From assembly GCA_037126765.1 (NCBI GenBank), contig JBBCBC010000043.1, positions 124,001 to 188,000 on the forward strand: a stretch of 64,000 bases of DNA, in the 5' to 3' direction. The notes below the pieces were generated by a model. The model was not told the DNA's origin. It saw only the letters and a list, made by a program, of their open reading frames with translations, and ran no database searches. Position numbers and translations under genes: made by a program. The stretch comes from Stenogyne calaminthoides. Lineage: Eukaryota > Streptophyta > Magnoliopsida > Lamiales > Lamiaceae. How positions within the stretch are numbered: position 1 is the stretch's first letter; every line of letters begins with the position of its first letter. Shown here in pieces: positions 1-11,861 of this stretch.

Positions 1-2
1 CT

Positions 3-248
3 TGTTCGATAATGGAGGAACAAGAGAAGGACATAATGGAGAACTCGATCCAGGTGCATGAAGATCCTACTACCCCCGCGTACGTAGGTGATCATTCCCT
101 AAAGTTTCCAACTTTTTTGGAATGCTTCACAGACGTCAACGCTGTTTTCGAAGATAATAACAAGATGAATTATTGGAGCAATATTCTCAACGTGGTCAAC
201 TCTCCTCTCAACGTGGTCAACTCTCCAATGGGTTCTCCTGTATTTTAG
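3..248 (+). CDS. C-terminal exon of an unrecognised plant protein (partial at left edge)
   Basis: The frame is open from the window edge to a TAG stop, so this is probably the 3' part of an exon whose start lies to the left; an internal ATG at 12 is not a convincing start. The peptide is acidic near its N-terminal end, then has a hydrophobic and aromatic stretch (LKFPTFLECF, NYWSNILN) and ends in a short repeat NVVNSPLNVVNSP. Short acidic/aromatic tails of this kind occur at the C-terminus of some plant transcription factors such as R2R3-MYBs, but no DNA-binding domain lies in the window, so no family is assigned. It could also be a chance open frame. Confidence 0.35.
   Translation, partial: CSIMEEQEKDIMENSIQVHEDPTTPAYVGDHSLKFPTFLECFTDVNAVFEDNNKMNYWSNILNVVNSPLNVVNSPMGSPVF
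186..227 (+). repeat. 21-bp in-frame tandem duplication
   Basis: Two adjacent 21-bp units starting ctcaacgtggtcaactctcc differ only in the last base. The unit is seven codons long, so it duplicates LNVVNSP-like residues at the end of the partial exon without breaking the frame. Confidence 0.85.
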
Positions 249-755
249 AGAACTAAAATTTGGTTTTACTATTATTATATTAATACGAATTCTCCCACGT
301 GTCGTGCCATGGTTTAGACATCGGGAAATGATGTGGAATAAGTTTGCTAACACGATTTGGGTTAGGTTATTTAATTTTATTAAGAGTGCTTTATTTTGTT
401 GTTGGTTTAATTTTTAGTGCATCAAATGTAACGATTAGTTGTTGTATGATTTTTTGCTTTATAATAATATAAAATGATATGCAGTTTTTTTTTTTTATCG
501 GCAAAGTTAGATGTTAGTTGTTAGTAGTTAGTACATGACCAAGCACCCAAATACTCCACGAAATCGTCAATCCACCTTATATCATCCAATGATAATTACG
601 AAAACCAGACAATATGAATAACTCCTCATTTATAATGTTTTTCTGTATTAGTTGGAGAATATTAATTATAGTCTTCTAAATTTATTTTATTGTTATTTAA
701 GTGTTCGATTTCTCTGCAACTCTGTGTTATCTTTTGTATTGTCTGAGTCATTAAC
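249..755. other. AT-rich flank, no gene seen
   Basis: Probable 3' flank of the left-edge exon, with homopolymer T runs. I see no coding exon, RNA gene or paired repeat. Confidence 0.5.
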
Positions 756-957
756 TGAGAGAATTCTGTCTCATCTAAAAGCTCGAACTTGTAGAGAGAG
801 TGAGAATCAATTTATTTATTTAATTTCCCTCAACACCCCCCCTCACTCGTGGGCCGAATCATTGCCTTCGCTCTCTGGGGAGGAGGCCCAATGAGTGGAC
901 AATTTAAATGGGTGGAGTGCGTCGATAGGAATCGAACCCACAACCTGAGCTCTGATA
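756..957 (-). mobile_element. TRIM-type miniature LTR element, truncated (3' LTR and internal domain)
   Basis: Read on the minus strand, an ~80-bp terminal repeat (about 756-835, TGTTGAGGG...TCTCTCA) is preceded by a purine tract and an internal domain. The internal domain contains GGTTCGATTCC and ends in GGTATCAGAGC-like sequence (tatcagagc, 949-957), the primer-binding site complementary to initiator tRNA-Met. The matching 5' LTR that should follow the PBS on the right is absent. It is the same family as the elements at 5106, 5907 and 11862. No protein is encoded, as expected for TRIMs. Confidence 0.75.
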
Positions 958-1606
958 ACTGTAGTTTCACAAATTAAACCGTTGCGATTCGCCGCGCCTC
1001 TTCCTCCCTCTTCTTCTTCGTGCGCCGGCCTGGTATTCTTCGGCACGTCAATCATATTAACCGGACTGGTTTCCTCAAGTAATTCCTCTTCTCCCATTTC
1101 TTATTTCTTTTGATCGTGAATCCTGGTTCTCTGATCAATCAATTTCGCAACCCAAATTGTCTATATTATTAATCTCGCGACCCTGCTACACCCACATATT
1201 TGTACCTCCTCTCATCTCGCCATGGCCAATCCTCCCAATTTTTCTCTTCCCGTCACCGCCATGATCAACAACTTCTTTGGAATCAAATTGGGTGCCTCGA
1301 ATGGTTTTTCCGGTTCTCTGTTTTGACGAATTACTTGAATCCCTCGTTGTCGATCTGTCCTCCGGACACTCACCTCTGGATAAGTGTCCCCAATCGACTC
1401 GATGCTCGAAAATTAACCAACAAGCTCTCTTACTTACACACATCGGCATTCACATCCTCCCCTCAATGTGTCGAATCCACCACATCGATTGGTATCTTGA
1501 TTCGTTTATTCTCTGCTCACATGATTTAATCAACTCATGCATTGGACACTTACGAGCCTTATTCTCCTGGTTGAATGGGTATGGTACATTGTTATGTAAT
1601 CAATTG

Positions 1607-2650
1607 CATGCTTTTGAATATTTCTCATATTGGTTCTAGTAAATTGTCTTTTTAGGATTGGGTGTCAATTTTGGTAAGCTTTGGATGTTTTAATGGTTCC
1701 TCATATCACTAAAAAAAATTTAATTGATTTGTCGCCAAACTAACATCCGAGTCCATTTTCCTGGCGATGTGATTTTCTCCGATAAGTTCTTTGCCATTCG
1801 TTCCTCGGGCGTGACAAAGCAAATCTTCACAAGGGAAGGTGTGATAAAGGCTTATATTTGGAAATTTTTCGAGGATTCCGACAACTTGGTTCACCAATGG
1901 TTTTTCCGTCCTCTACTAAAGAATTGAATCCTAGTTTAGATTTGTCATGGCATTTACGTGCGGATAAGTGTCCTCACATTCTATTATTTCTTTAACTTCT
2001 CTTGAAACTTGATCATTTATTCACGTCCTCCGCATCTGCTTTACTCACGAACGAATCGGTCTTGCGTTGGACTTGTCAATTGGCTATACAGAATGGGTCA
2101 GATTATCTTTAATGCTAATTTTGAATATTTCTCATATTGTTCTATTGTGTTTTGGATTTAATTCATTGGATGTTTTAGTGGGGTCCTATCACTAAAAATT
2201 GTTATCTACCGGTAAACTGGTTTCCGATTTTATGTTGCATTTTCTGATGATTATTCTTTGCCATTTCTTTGGATTTATCAAAGCAAATGCTAAGTCTAAA
2301 TTGTGATAAAGGCTTATATTTTGGTTCGAGGATTCATACCTTTGTTCTTTGTCAATCAATTTGATCGTAAAATTTTAGGTGTTTCAAAGTGATGGGGCAT
2401 GTCTCACATTTTATTTCTTTCTAAAAACTTGATCATTTTATGAATCTTAATTACATATCTTCATTGTTTGTCTTGTTCTTGTCAATTGGCTAAGAGCAAG
2501 AGATTATCTTTTTTCGATTGAATGAGAAACGTCGCCATTGTGTTTTGGATTTAATTCATTGTGATTTATGGGGTCCCCATGCTATTTCATGCCCATGGTT
2601 TCCGCTTATTATGTTGCATTTATTGATGATTATTCTCGATTTTTTTGTGA
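1607..2650 (+). repeat. Partially duplicated segments inside Copia A
   Basis: Three imperfect copies of related sequence follow one another. The phrase tgaatatttctcatatt recurs near 1616 and 2122. The phrase attgtgttttggatttaattcatt recurs near 2145 and 2538, followed both times by tatgttgcatt and gatgattattct. The integrase start is therefore present at least twice, in diverged and deleted form. Confidence 0.65.
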
Positions 2651-3431
2651 TCAATCGGCCCCTACCCCCCGTTTGCAAAATTCATCACATTTTGAGTTCT
2701 TTGTTCGGTTATGCTCCTAATTATGCAAACTTCAAGCCTTTTGGGTGTCGGGTATTTCCATACCTTGAGGATTATCTTTGATAACAAAATTTGGACCCTC
2801 GTAGTCGTCCGTGTATTTTTTACCGGTTATAGTAGTATTTACAAGGATTTCGATGTTTTGATCCTGTCTCTTCTCGGACCTTCATTTCTCGCCATGCTCA
2901 ATTTGATGAGTTTTCCTTTCCTTTTTCTCGAGAGCCGTCTCGCCACTCCGGTCTCGAAATTAGACATTACCACCTTCTTGGATGCCTCGGCGGCAACCCA
3001 TCCTTCCGCGCTCGGCTTCGGCTTCCTTTGTCTTTGCCCGCACTCCGCCGCGCAATGTCATCGCTTCGCCCACATCCTTGATGAAACGGTCCGACATAGG
3101 GCGATCCATCCCACCCGCTCGACCCGTGCATGCCCTGCCCTCGACCGGCCAGCGTCGCGTCCGTGCGGCCGCGAGCTCCGCCGCGCCTCATCAACAACTT
3201 TGTCTTGGCGACCTCCGCTCGATCCACGACTGCTTTGCGGAAGACCTCCTCTCCTCCGCCCGAGTTCCCACCACGCCCCGATGGTCACGCGCGACGGGCT
3301 CGGGCGAACATTTTCAAGCCCGCTACCCTCTTGACTTAGCTTCCAATTGCCTTATTATCCACTCTCGTTTCCACCATCGAGCCTCGTGGATTTAAGTCTG
3401 CAGACAAAGCGTCCCGAGTGACTTCTTTATC

Positions 3432-4921
3432 TGCAAGAGGAAATTGATGCCCTCGCTTCGAATCACACATGGGATTTGGTACCCGCCCTCCCGCACGAAT
3501 ATTGTGGGCTCGAAATGGGTTTTTTCGTCTGAAGTTTCATCTTTGATGGCTCGATTGAGCGTCACAAGGCCCGTCCTTGTTGCTCAAGGCTTCACACAAA
3601 TTTGGGAACCGATTTTCATCACACGTTTAGTCCGGTTGTCAAAGCTGCAACCGTTCGCATTATCCTGGCTTTATCTGCTTTCCATAGTTGGCCTCTTCAT
3701 CAGCTTGATGTCAAGAATGCTTTCCTTAATGGCGTTCTTGACAAACCAGTGTTCATGGCTCAACCCCCGGGATTTATTGATCCTCGTTTACCTGATCATG
3801 TGTGTCGACTCAAGAAAGCTCTTTATGGTCTTCACCAGGCTCCCCTAGCCTGGTTTCAGAGGTTTAGCTTCAGATCTCACCAACCTTGGCTTTCTCTGAG
3901 CCGTTGTGATTCTTCACTTTATTTCATTTTCATCGAGGCACTTCATTATTTATTTATTTGCTGCTCTATGTCGATGATATCATTGTTACATGGAATGACA
4001 GCTCGTTGTTGCAATCTTTTATATCTCCTACACACCGCGAGTTTGCCATCAAGGATCTTGGGCGTCTGAATTATTTTCTCGGTCTTGAGGTTTCTTATAC
4101 ATCTGCTGGCTTGTTTGTGGGTCAAGCTAAATATGCCCATGATATCCTTGAACGAGCTGAGTTGTTGGACTCCAAGCCTGTTTCCACTCCATTGGTCAAT
4201 GGGGAGTCTCTTGTTAGTACCGGTGATCCGTTTTCGTGATCCCACGCTATCTGAATCACTTGTTGGGGCCTTGCGATGTCGACCATCACCCGGCCCCGAT
4301 CTCTCATCTGTTGTCGATTCGGTTAGTCGATTCTTTCACTCTCCGTGTGGACGCTTTTTTCTAGCAAAGGAAACGTATTCTTCGCTATGTCAAGTGGTAC
4401 GATTCACTATGGTCTCTCCTTCCGTCGAGGCGAGATACATTTTTTGGTTATTCCGATCTTTGACTAGGCCCGTTGCAGACCGAGACGTCGTTCCACCTAT
4501 GGTTACTCTATTTTTATTGGGGGAAATCTTGTTTCTTGATCTACGCTAAGAAACAACCAACGGTTGCCCGATCAAGTTTGTGAATCTGAGTACCGGGCAT
4601 TAGCGAATCGCACCGAATTGGTTTGGGGTCACTAATCTTCTCCGTGAGCTCCGTTCGACCATAGCTTCTCGTCCGACTCTTTGTGTGACAATAAGAGTGC
4701 TGCTTTTTTGAGCCGTAATCCTCGCTGCCCATAAAGCGTGCCAAGCATATTGATTTGGACTATCACTTTGTTCGTGAGCTCATCTCTTCCGGGAAGTTAT
4801 CTACTAGCTTTGTTCCTTCACATCTTCGGATAGCGACATCTTCACGAAGAGCCTCCCTCGTCCCAAGATTTGAGTTTCTTCGTTCCAAGCTCTGTGTGTG
4901 CCTTCACCCCACGCAAAGGCT
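3432..4921 (+). pseudogene. Copia A reverse transcriptase / RNase H remnant
   Basis: Conserved Copia RT pieces are visible in shifting frames: EEIDALASNHTWDLVP, then HTFSPVVKAATVRIILALSA, HQLDVKNAFLNGVLDKPVFM and KKALYGLHQAPLAWF. The catalytic motif LLYVDDIIVTW (about 3961) and LGRLNYFLGLEV follow. The RNase H end is recognisable near 4755 as DYHFVRELISSGKLSTSFVPSHL. At least three frame changes and stops separate these pieces, so no functional polyprotein can be made. The YVDD aspartates themselves are intact. The RT order and the C-terminal HFVRE/IADIFTK-like tail identify the copia superfamily; the clade was not determined. Confidence 0.85.
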
Positions 4922-4931
4922 TGATTTGGGG

Positions 4932-5105
4932 TATTAGAGATAAAGATTAGAAATTATTCTTTATCCAATGTATTTATATATTTTATATTCTTTCCATGTA
5001 AATCTCCTTGTATCTTGGGAAAGTTGTTGTATTCCTGTAATCGGTCTATTAATAATAGATTTCTCCAATCACCAATTCAACGGTGATATTCTAATCATCC
5101 TTACA
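4932..5105 (+). repeat. Copia A 3' LTR (~174 bp)
   Basis: The LTR starts after a purine-rich tract (gatttgggg) at tattagagataaag and ends tccttaca. Unusually, a tRNA-Met primer-binding site follows directly at 5106, which should follow a 5' LTR rather than a 3' LTR. Confidence 0.65.
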
Positions 5106-5348
5106 TGGTATCAGAGCCTCCAGGCTCACGCCTTCGTCCTGGGTTCAAACCCCGCTGACAGCAAAAGCTCTACCCACATTATTATACACTTGTTGGGCCT
5201 CCTCTTCCTCCCAATGATGGAGTTGATGTTAAATTCCATGATAACCCAAATGCACAAGTGAGGGAGAGTATTAGGGAACTATATACAAATGAATTAATTT
5301 CTCACCTCTCTACAAGCTTGAGCTTTTAGATGAGACGAGATTCTTACA
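5106..5348 (+). mobile_element. TRIM-type element lacking its own 5' LTR
   Basis: It begins with the primer-binding site tggtatcagagcc (complementary to initiator tRNA-Met), followed by gggttcaaacccc, an internal domain, a purine tract (gtgagggagag) and a 3' terminal repeat at 5269-5348 (tattagggaac...attcttaca). Where the 5' TRIM LTR should stand there is the Copia A LTR instead, joined exactly at the LTR/PBS border. Confidence 0.7.
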
Positions 5349-5901
5349 TTAACATATATACATAGTTGTTTTTTTATCATCCACGTATTATATACATTTA
5401 GATGGTGGAATACAATTTGAACACAAAAAATATTTACAATCACTTCTCTCATTGTATTTATCTTAATTGATAATTAGTTTAACGTCGATGTGCGATATGA
5501 CGATTTCTGCGATCTATATATGTTTCCATAATCCCAATACATAATATATGTAGTTCAATATATCAAAATATAATGTCTTTGCATCATGAGATTGTTTTTT
5601 AAGCAACTAATTATTCTACAAAAAATTTACACTAAACGAACTACATGGAAAGACTAAATTCACTTTGACTCCAACTTTACTGATGATCATTTCAGTATTT
5701 GATGCTATATAATTAAAGGGTGCATGCATCATGTGCAACGATTAAAGTTTATTTTAGAATTATGCAATTTTTTGTATTAAAACGTGTAGTTAATTTATTT
5801 TTCATATTAATAGTTACACAATTTAGTGTAATTAATAAGTTGTATGTTTTAATACAATAAGTTGTAGAGTTATAAAATACACTATGAAGTGCACGGTGCA
5901 T
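5349..5901. other. AT-rich intergenic DNA
   Basis: No coding exon or paired repeat recognised. Confidence 0.5.
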
Positions 5902-5906
5902 CTGGT

Positions 5907-6182
5907 TACTAGAGAAATTAAATGTGCGAGAATTAGTTCCACATTTTCTACAAGTTCGGACTTTTAGATGAGACGGAATTTTTTCATGGTATCAGAGTCT
6001 TCAGGCTCACGCCCATGTTTTGGTTGGTTCGACTCCCACTGAAAGCAACAAGTAGCTCCACCCAATTATGGAGTAAGAGAATTAGGCCCACGAGTGAGGG
6101 GGAGTGTTATGGAAATTAAATATACAAATTAATTTCACACCTCTCTACAAGTTCGGATTTTAGATGAAATAAAATTCTTTCA
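5907..6182 (+). mobile_element. Complete TRIM-type element with target duplication
   Basis: Two ~80-bp terminal repeats (5907-5986 and 6105-6182) flank a 118-bp internal domain. The internal domain starts with the initiator tRNA-Met-type PBS tggtatcagagt, contains ggttcgactcc, and ends with the purine tract cgagtgagggggag. Outer flanks are identical 5-mers (ctggt, 5902-5906 and 6183-6187), the target duplication expected of LTR-type integration. There is no coding capacity, so it depended on enzymes of an autonomous element. Confidence 0.85.
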
Positions 6183-6187
6183 CTGGT

Positions 6188-9100
6188 GTACATGAGACCC
6201 ACTTATAATTAAAATATTATGGTGAAATAATGATAAATGGATTATATTATATAAAAAAAACCCTATATCTACTATCTAGTGAATTTTTTTATTAATGTCA
6301 AGAATATTTTTTTTTAATTAAAATAGTGGATACGAGTAAGAAAAATGACCATAATTTAACATGAGTTTAAAGGAAAAGTTTTCATTGATTAAGTTAGATA
6401 AATAAAATTATATATTGCCACATATATATATCCACAATTAATAAGGGTAATTTTGTATTTGCTAAAAACATGTGGTGAAGTGTAATAATAGTGCAATTAG
6501 CAAAGGAGGGCAGATACGTGGCGGTTTGGAGTGAGCTCATAGTCATAGGCTTACAAGTAACAAGTCATACCCAACTGACTAACAAATAACAATATATCTC
6601 TCGTTGCTAGTTTCTCAATGTATAATATGTAAGACAAAAGTGTTGACATGCCCAATAAATTGATAACTCAAAATAGCACCTCTTCATGTACCAGGTATAT
6701 ATAAAAAATAATGATTTTTTTTTTGTATAGATCTGGTTCATGTTATGAACCTTGTTTTTATAATTTATGGATATTTGAACTTATCCAGGATGTTAAGTTT
6801 AGTGTGTTAGAATAAGTAAGATGAGTCAAATAATTCATGTTCACAGCATGAATTTGGTTTAGGAAGACAATCATAAATTATAACATATTCGGGCCGGGTG
6901 AACCATGAATCACTTGGGACGAGTGAACCATGAACCACTCAATTTTGTCCTACCTTCACCAATTACAGAATTTGGTTGTAAATTAAAGTTTTTTTATGTA
7001 TGAAAATTTTCATACTAGACTTTGTCTTATTCTACGTACAGATAGACCAAATATTCCCTTCGTAAATATACGCTTCAGAGTTCAGACCAAATATATATAA
7101 TTTCTAGCTCAAAAACAAACGTCAAAATGGAACGAAAATTACTTCTCCTTTTACATTTGAAGACATAAAAATAATTTCCCATTTTTCAAATAAACACGGA
7201 CAAGCGTATTTATATATAAACACGGACAAATGTAGTAAAGAAAATGTAGTTATTTTTCTAACTATTACAATAAATGCAACCTACGCACTACGATTTCCAC
7301 GTATATTTGAAAATAATTTGCATATTAATTATAATTAAACAATTTGCAAATTTAAAAAATGTTTCTGAATTGCAGTGTAATTGGTGTATATAAAACTTTG
7401 TCACATATATTAAAATTATTTGATGATATATGTATGGACCACGGACCGGTGGCGGAGCCATGTTGATTGAAGGGTGGCCCTGGCCCCCCCTTATATATGT
7501 TTCCTGAAATAACTGTATTAAATGACTCTGTAAAAAGGCTTGAGCCTCTTGAGCAGAAAATAATGCATGGCCCACAAATTGGCTGCTGCATTTCTCCATT
7601 AAATTGGCCCATATATAAATATGGGGTTAATTGCATGAAAATCCTTTTCAAAATCTCTTTGTGGTTAAGAAAATTGCACGAAATTTTCTTGTAATTTATT
7701 AAATCAAACGAATTATCTATCTTTTAGAAATTGTCTTTTTCTTGTGTTATGTCCTTCAAATAAAATCTCAAAATTTATATTTAAAAAAAAAGATACAAGA
7801 AATAGAGAAAATAGATAAACTTGTTAATTAAATTTTAAAATAATGGGATAGCTCGCTTAATTTAATAAAGAGTTACACTTTGATGAATCAATTCTATACC
7901 TGAACTGTAATTCGATTGACCTAGACTATTTCCACCCTATCTTAATTTTTTCGGTTCAATTATTCCAATTTTTTATTTGGACTTTTTCTCTTTAATTCTC
8001 TCATTTGGTCTATTTTTCCTTTTCTATTTCTCAAAAAAATTCAAATAATTAATTTTCTGTTGGTAACGTTTCTCTCATTTAAACATGGATAAGAATTTGT
8101 TGTGTGTCCAAATTTTAATTAGCTATATTAATTACTAGTAAACAATTATATGAGTCCACCCACGAACGAACTTTTATATCCATCAAAAAACATGCATGAG
8201 GAGGCAAAGGGCACCCTCTACCTCCGGAGAAATGGACACACCGAAATGTATGATGATACGATGCACTTCCACGACCTAATCTAATTCCTTGAAAATAATG
8301 ATGATTAATGAATGAAGGCTTCTAAAATCCAAGTATCATCAACATATATATGTAATGAAATGTTGTGATTGTAACTTCATTACCTCACTAGCCAGGGTTG
8401 TTATGCTAGTCTTATCGAACTATAATATGACTCACGGATTTATGAAATCCTGACCTAATCGTATCTTTTAAAAAATATGATTGAAATACCAAAGTATAAT
8501 TTTGTATCATATGACCTGGGGGTAGCATGAGTTGCAACGAATCCTACCTAACATATAGGTATGGGGTGAGTCTAAAACTCTGGGACTAGGTGAAGATGAG
8601 ATACGTGAGTTGCTAGTCGCATTCAATGTTTGACCACTAGCAACAATTCTATTTAAATTATTGAGTTTCTGGATTTATGTTATGTGTAGCTAATTTGAAT
8701 CGTGAGTTTTTACGGATTTATGTTATGGCAATTTAAATTTTTTAATTCAATTTTCGGGTTTAATAATTGTTAATCACTTGCTTGTGGGACTCCGAATTTG
8801 TTGTTCAGAATATAAATACACATAGAAGGAGTTGCTCAAAAATCATTGTGAGGAGACGGTTGACCAGAAGCTGCTCAGCCAGAAAGTGACCGTACGCCGA
8901 ATACCAAACCTGCGGAATTCAACAACCGCAGATGTGCCCGTCAGACAAGACCAATTTTAACCGTGGTAATTTATAACAACATACCTAGTTTTGAAAGGAA
9001 ATAAAAAAAATGTAAGGAGATCTCCTGCCAACGGACAACTAACAAATTTCTAAAATTCATGCATTTAATGCATGAATTTCCTTAGGATACTAGGGCAACA

Positions 9101-9875
9101 CAAAGTACGTTAATTGCACTATGAATACAGTTTTTAAGGCTCAATATATACATTTGAGATCACCTATTTCATATTTGGTGTTCCACTTTGTATTCCATAA
9201 TGTGGATGGATGAAACGTGAAATAATAAAAAATACTCAACGAACTACTATACTCTGAATCAATATGTTAAAGAACCAGAATGATGAAACACTAATTGAAT
9301 GCGAAAAGTGGAATAGGAGAATCAAATCATAATAAATATGAATCATCAACGTTAACTTTGAGTCTAAAAAACTAGACAAAACTCTTTGCATTCAATAATT
9401 TTTTAGCATAGCATTTAAGTTCTATCATTAGGTCGAGTACTTACAACATTTATTATTTCTAACTAATCAAATTAATATTATTTTATTCAAGCTCAAAGAA
9501 CAACAATTATCATTAATCATTACGAAATTAGATCGGATATGTAACAACATAATCAACAAATAATTTTTATATCTTATCCATCACCCATCCCTACATTTTT
9601 TTACAGTTATTTTGTTGATTTGACACTCTCATTAAAATATTGACAGGAATTCGCAAGTTCATGCATGCTTCTTTCCCATTTAATTAATTAATACAGATAA
9701 AGAGAAAAAGAAAACAAGGCCATTTTCACATGCAAATGTGGCCCACTATTCTAACCATCAATGATCATGTTATATATTTACCCATAGTCACACTACGTAC
9801 ATATATGAATTAAATGTTTTTATATTCAATAATTTGTTTACTGTCTAAATTTAGTTTTAAAAGAGTTTGTTTTTT
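6188..9875. other. Gene-poor AT-rich intergenic DNA
   Basis: No gene is supported. Open frames near 7288-7694 occur on both strands over low-complexity text. The phrase ggtggcggagccatg...gggtggccctggcccccc (about 7448-7492) resembles wording repeated around plant DNA transposons, but I found no matching terminus. A short GC-richer stretch with a TATAAATA upstream (about 8810-8965) is unexplained. Confidence 0.4.
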
Positions 9876-10310
9876 CAATACAAGAAAATAAAGAATTATC
9901 TATGAAAATTTTTAAATGACTACAAATTTTTTTTATAAAAATAATTTTGACCTTAATTAAAAGTAATGATGGTCTACGATTTGCCTACCAATTTTTAGAA
10001 TAATCTTTGATAAAATACCTACACAAATAATTCTTTAGGCAAACCAATTACCTAAGAGCAATCTATCTACACATTTGTAATTTTCGTAAGCAAACTTACT
10101 ACACAAATAATTTCCAAGACAATTTATATTTTCGTAGACAATTATATTTGTAGTTTAAAATAGTCCATATAATTTAAAAAAATATATATATAGACAAATT
10201 GTATGGAAGCTTTACTATTCAAGAACTAAATTATTTTCGTTGAAAATTTCGTAGACGTATTAAAAAAATATTAAAAACTTTCATAGGCAATGCACTATTT
10301 TCTTGTAGTG
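9876..10310. mobile_element. CACTA-type MITE
   Basis: The left end caatacaagaaaata and the reverse complement of the right end (cactacaagaaaata) match the CACTACAAGAAAA terminus of plant En/Spm (CACTA) transposons. Similarity continues inward (tatgaaaatttttaa / tatgaaagtttttaa). Flanking 3-mers are both ttt, the expected 3-bp duplication. The 435-bp body encodes nothing. Confidence 0.8.
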
Positions 10311-10378
10311 TTTAGTTCCATCACAATATAAAATAAAAATTTATTATTTTGGTTTTGAATTGCAATAAAATGTAAAAG

Positions 10379-10505
10379 AAACGACATTGTTTTATGTCAC
10401 ACTAATGTTAAATTTTGACGTCATATAACTTGTTAACTATTCAACTTCGACATCTAATTAAATCATCATGAGACATTCGCGTGACATAAAAATAACATTG
10501 TTTTC
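10379..10505. repeat. Short inverted-repeat element
   Basis: aaacgacattgttttatgtcac at the left is mirrored by gtgacataaaaataacattgtttt at the right, forming arms of about 22-24 bp around an ~80-bp loop. It looks like a small hairpin or MITE remnant; no target duplication was identified. Confidence 0.55.
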
Positions 10506-11861
10506 AACTCTTTGACGATTTTAGAGCCAAATGTGAAAAAAATTTCATTGTTGGGGCTGTATCCAAAATGTTAACTTTTATTTGGACTAAAATTTAACAA
10601 CTGAAGTATAAATTTTTTCCCCCATATTATAAATGAGGTGAAGCTAGATAGAATTATTGAGTTATGAAATTGGTAAGTATTAGATTTTGGAACAGATGGG
10701 TAGCTGGGAACACCCTCATTAATCATGATAGTAACAGTGTATCGTGGGGGTAACGTCATAATTAATATGTCAGTTAAAGGATTTGAAGTGATCAAATTAA
10801 TACCATATACTATATGTATTTACAGTCAGAAACAATTTGGAAGTGCGTGCATGTGCCGACGAAAATGCATACGTTTTTCTTAAGTTAATTTTTCAAAAAA
10901 TAAAATAAAATAGAAAACATATAATGTTGAGTAAATTAATAGATATAATGTTAAAAATTGATGAAATTGCTTTTAACATTATATCAAAAAACAACTTAGA
11001 ATTGGTATTATCATTGAAAACTTATACATATTCACAAAATTACAACGTAAATATGGAAAATACAACAAGGCATTAAATATAAATTAATTACAAAGATTTA
11101 ATTGAATAAATCAAGGGTTGATTAATTTATTTCCAATAAGAAGCAATAGAATTGATGAAATATTAGAAAATAAATGATACGTGTCCTATCATAGGCGTAC
11201 GGATCATCCTATTGTATAAATTGCATGGTCCATATGAAAAGGATGGAGCATTCAAAATCCAACAGGGTATTTGTTAGATGTCAAAGATGAAGTAAAGTTT
11301 TTGACCCATATTCTATTGGAGGCACTTCCTCGTATTATTCTATATATATATGACAGAAAAATTGTTGGGAAAAAATTTATTTGAGTTCGCGATTTGATAT
11401 AAGTATCATATAAATTTGACCATACATTTATAATTATTTAAAATTAATCTCGAGTAAAGTTCGTTCGAGCTCGCTGCGATTAACTATATATCGTACGTGT
11501 ACAAACATAAATTTCAAACAAAAAATTTAAACGACAACGCGTTGGATTCATCTCCATTCATTTACGACCCTATATATCGTCATTGCGTTGGATGTCTTTA
11601 AAGTTTATGTCGCAAAGATGTGTGCATTTTCAAATTAGTATTAAAATGTTAGTCCCATTTGCAAATATAATTAAATAAAAACAAAGAGAGAGATCTTGTT
11701 ATTTGAGTTCCATATCTCTTCTTAGATCAAACTTCTTGTTTGAAATGACAAGAATATTTAATGGAGTTGCAAGTAGACGTGTGTTGGGTGCATGTGAGAC
11801 AACTTCCTTTTATTATTTTTATTTTAAAACTTTACTTCAATGGATTGTTGCAATTGATACC
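10506..11861. other. AT-rich intergenic DNA
   Basis: No gene recognised; only short A/T-rich open frames. Confidence 0.5.

Larger units (their letters stand above)
1222..5105 (+). mobile_element. Copia A: decayed Ty1/copia retrotransposon
   Basis: Fragments appear in Copia order: a gag start at 1222 (MANPPNFSLPVTAM), pre-integrase/integrase remnants near 1940-2780 (WHLR, DLIHCDLWGPHAIS, FGYAPNYANFKPFGCRVFPY), reverse transcriptase at 3432-4240, RNase H remnants to about 4921, and a 3' LTR at 4932-5105. Many stops and frameshifts make it inactive. The 5' LTR is not recognisable: a TRIM fragment ends at 957, and 958-1221 looks like leader sequence. A GC-rich stretch (about 2990-3310) lies where the variable linker between integrase and RT normally is. 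Confidence 0.85.

Noticed and set aside
2982..3395. GC-rich open frames on both strands as a host gene
   Set aside because: They fall between the integrase and RT remnants of Copia A, where a variable linker is expected, and show no domain.
7288..7694. Overlapping open frames on both strands
   Set aside because: No domain, no splice context, and the frames mirror each other over low-complexity DNA.
8810..8965. TATAAATA followed by a GC-richer open stretch as a gene or LTR
   Set aside because: The open stretch is short, has no start codon in context, and has no second copy in the window.
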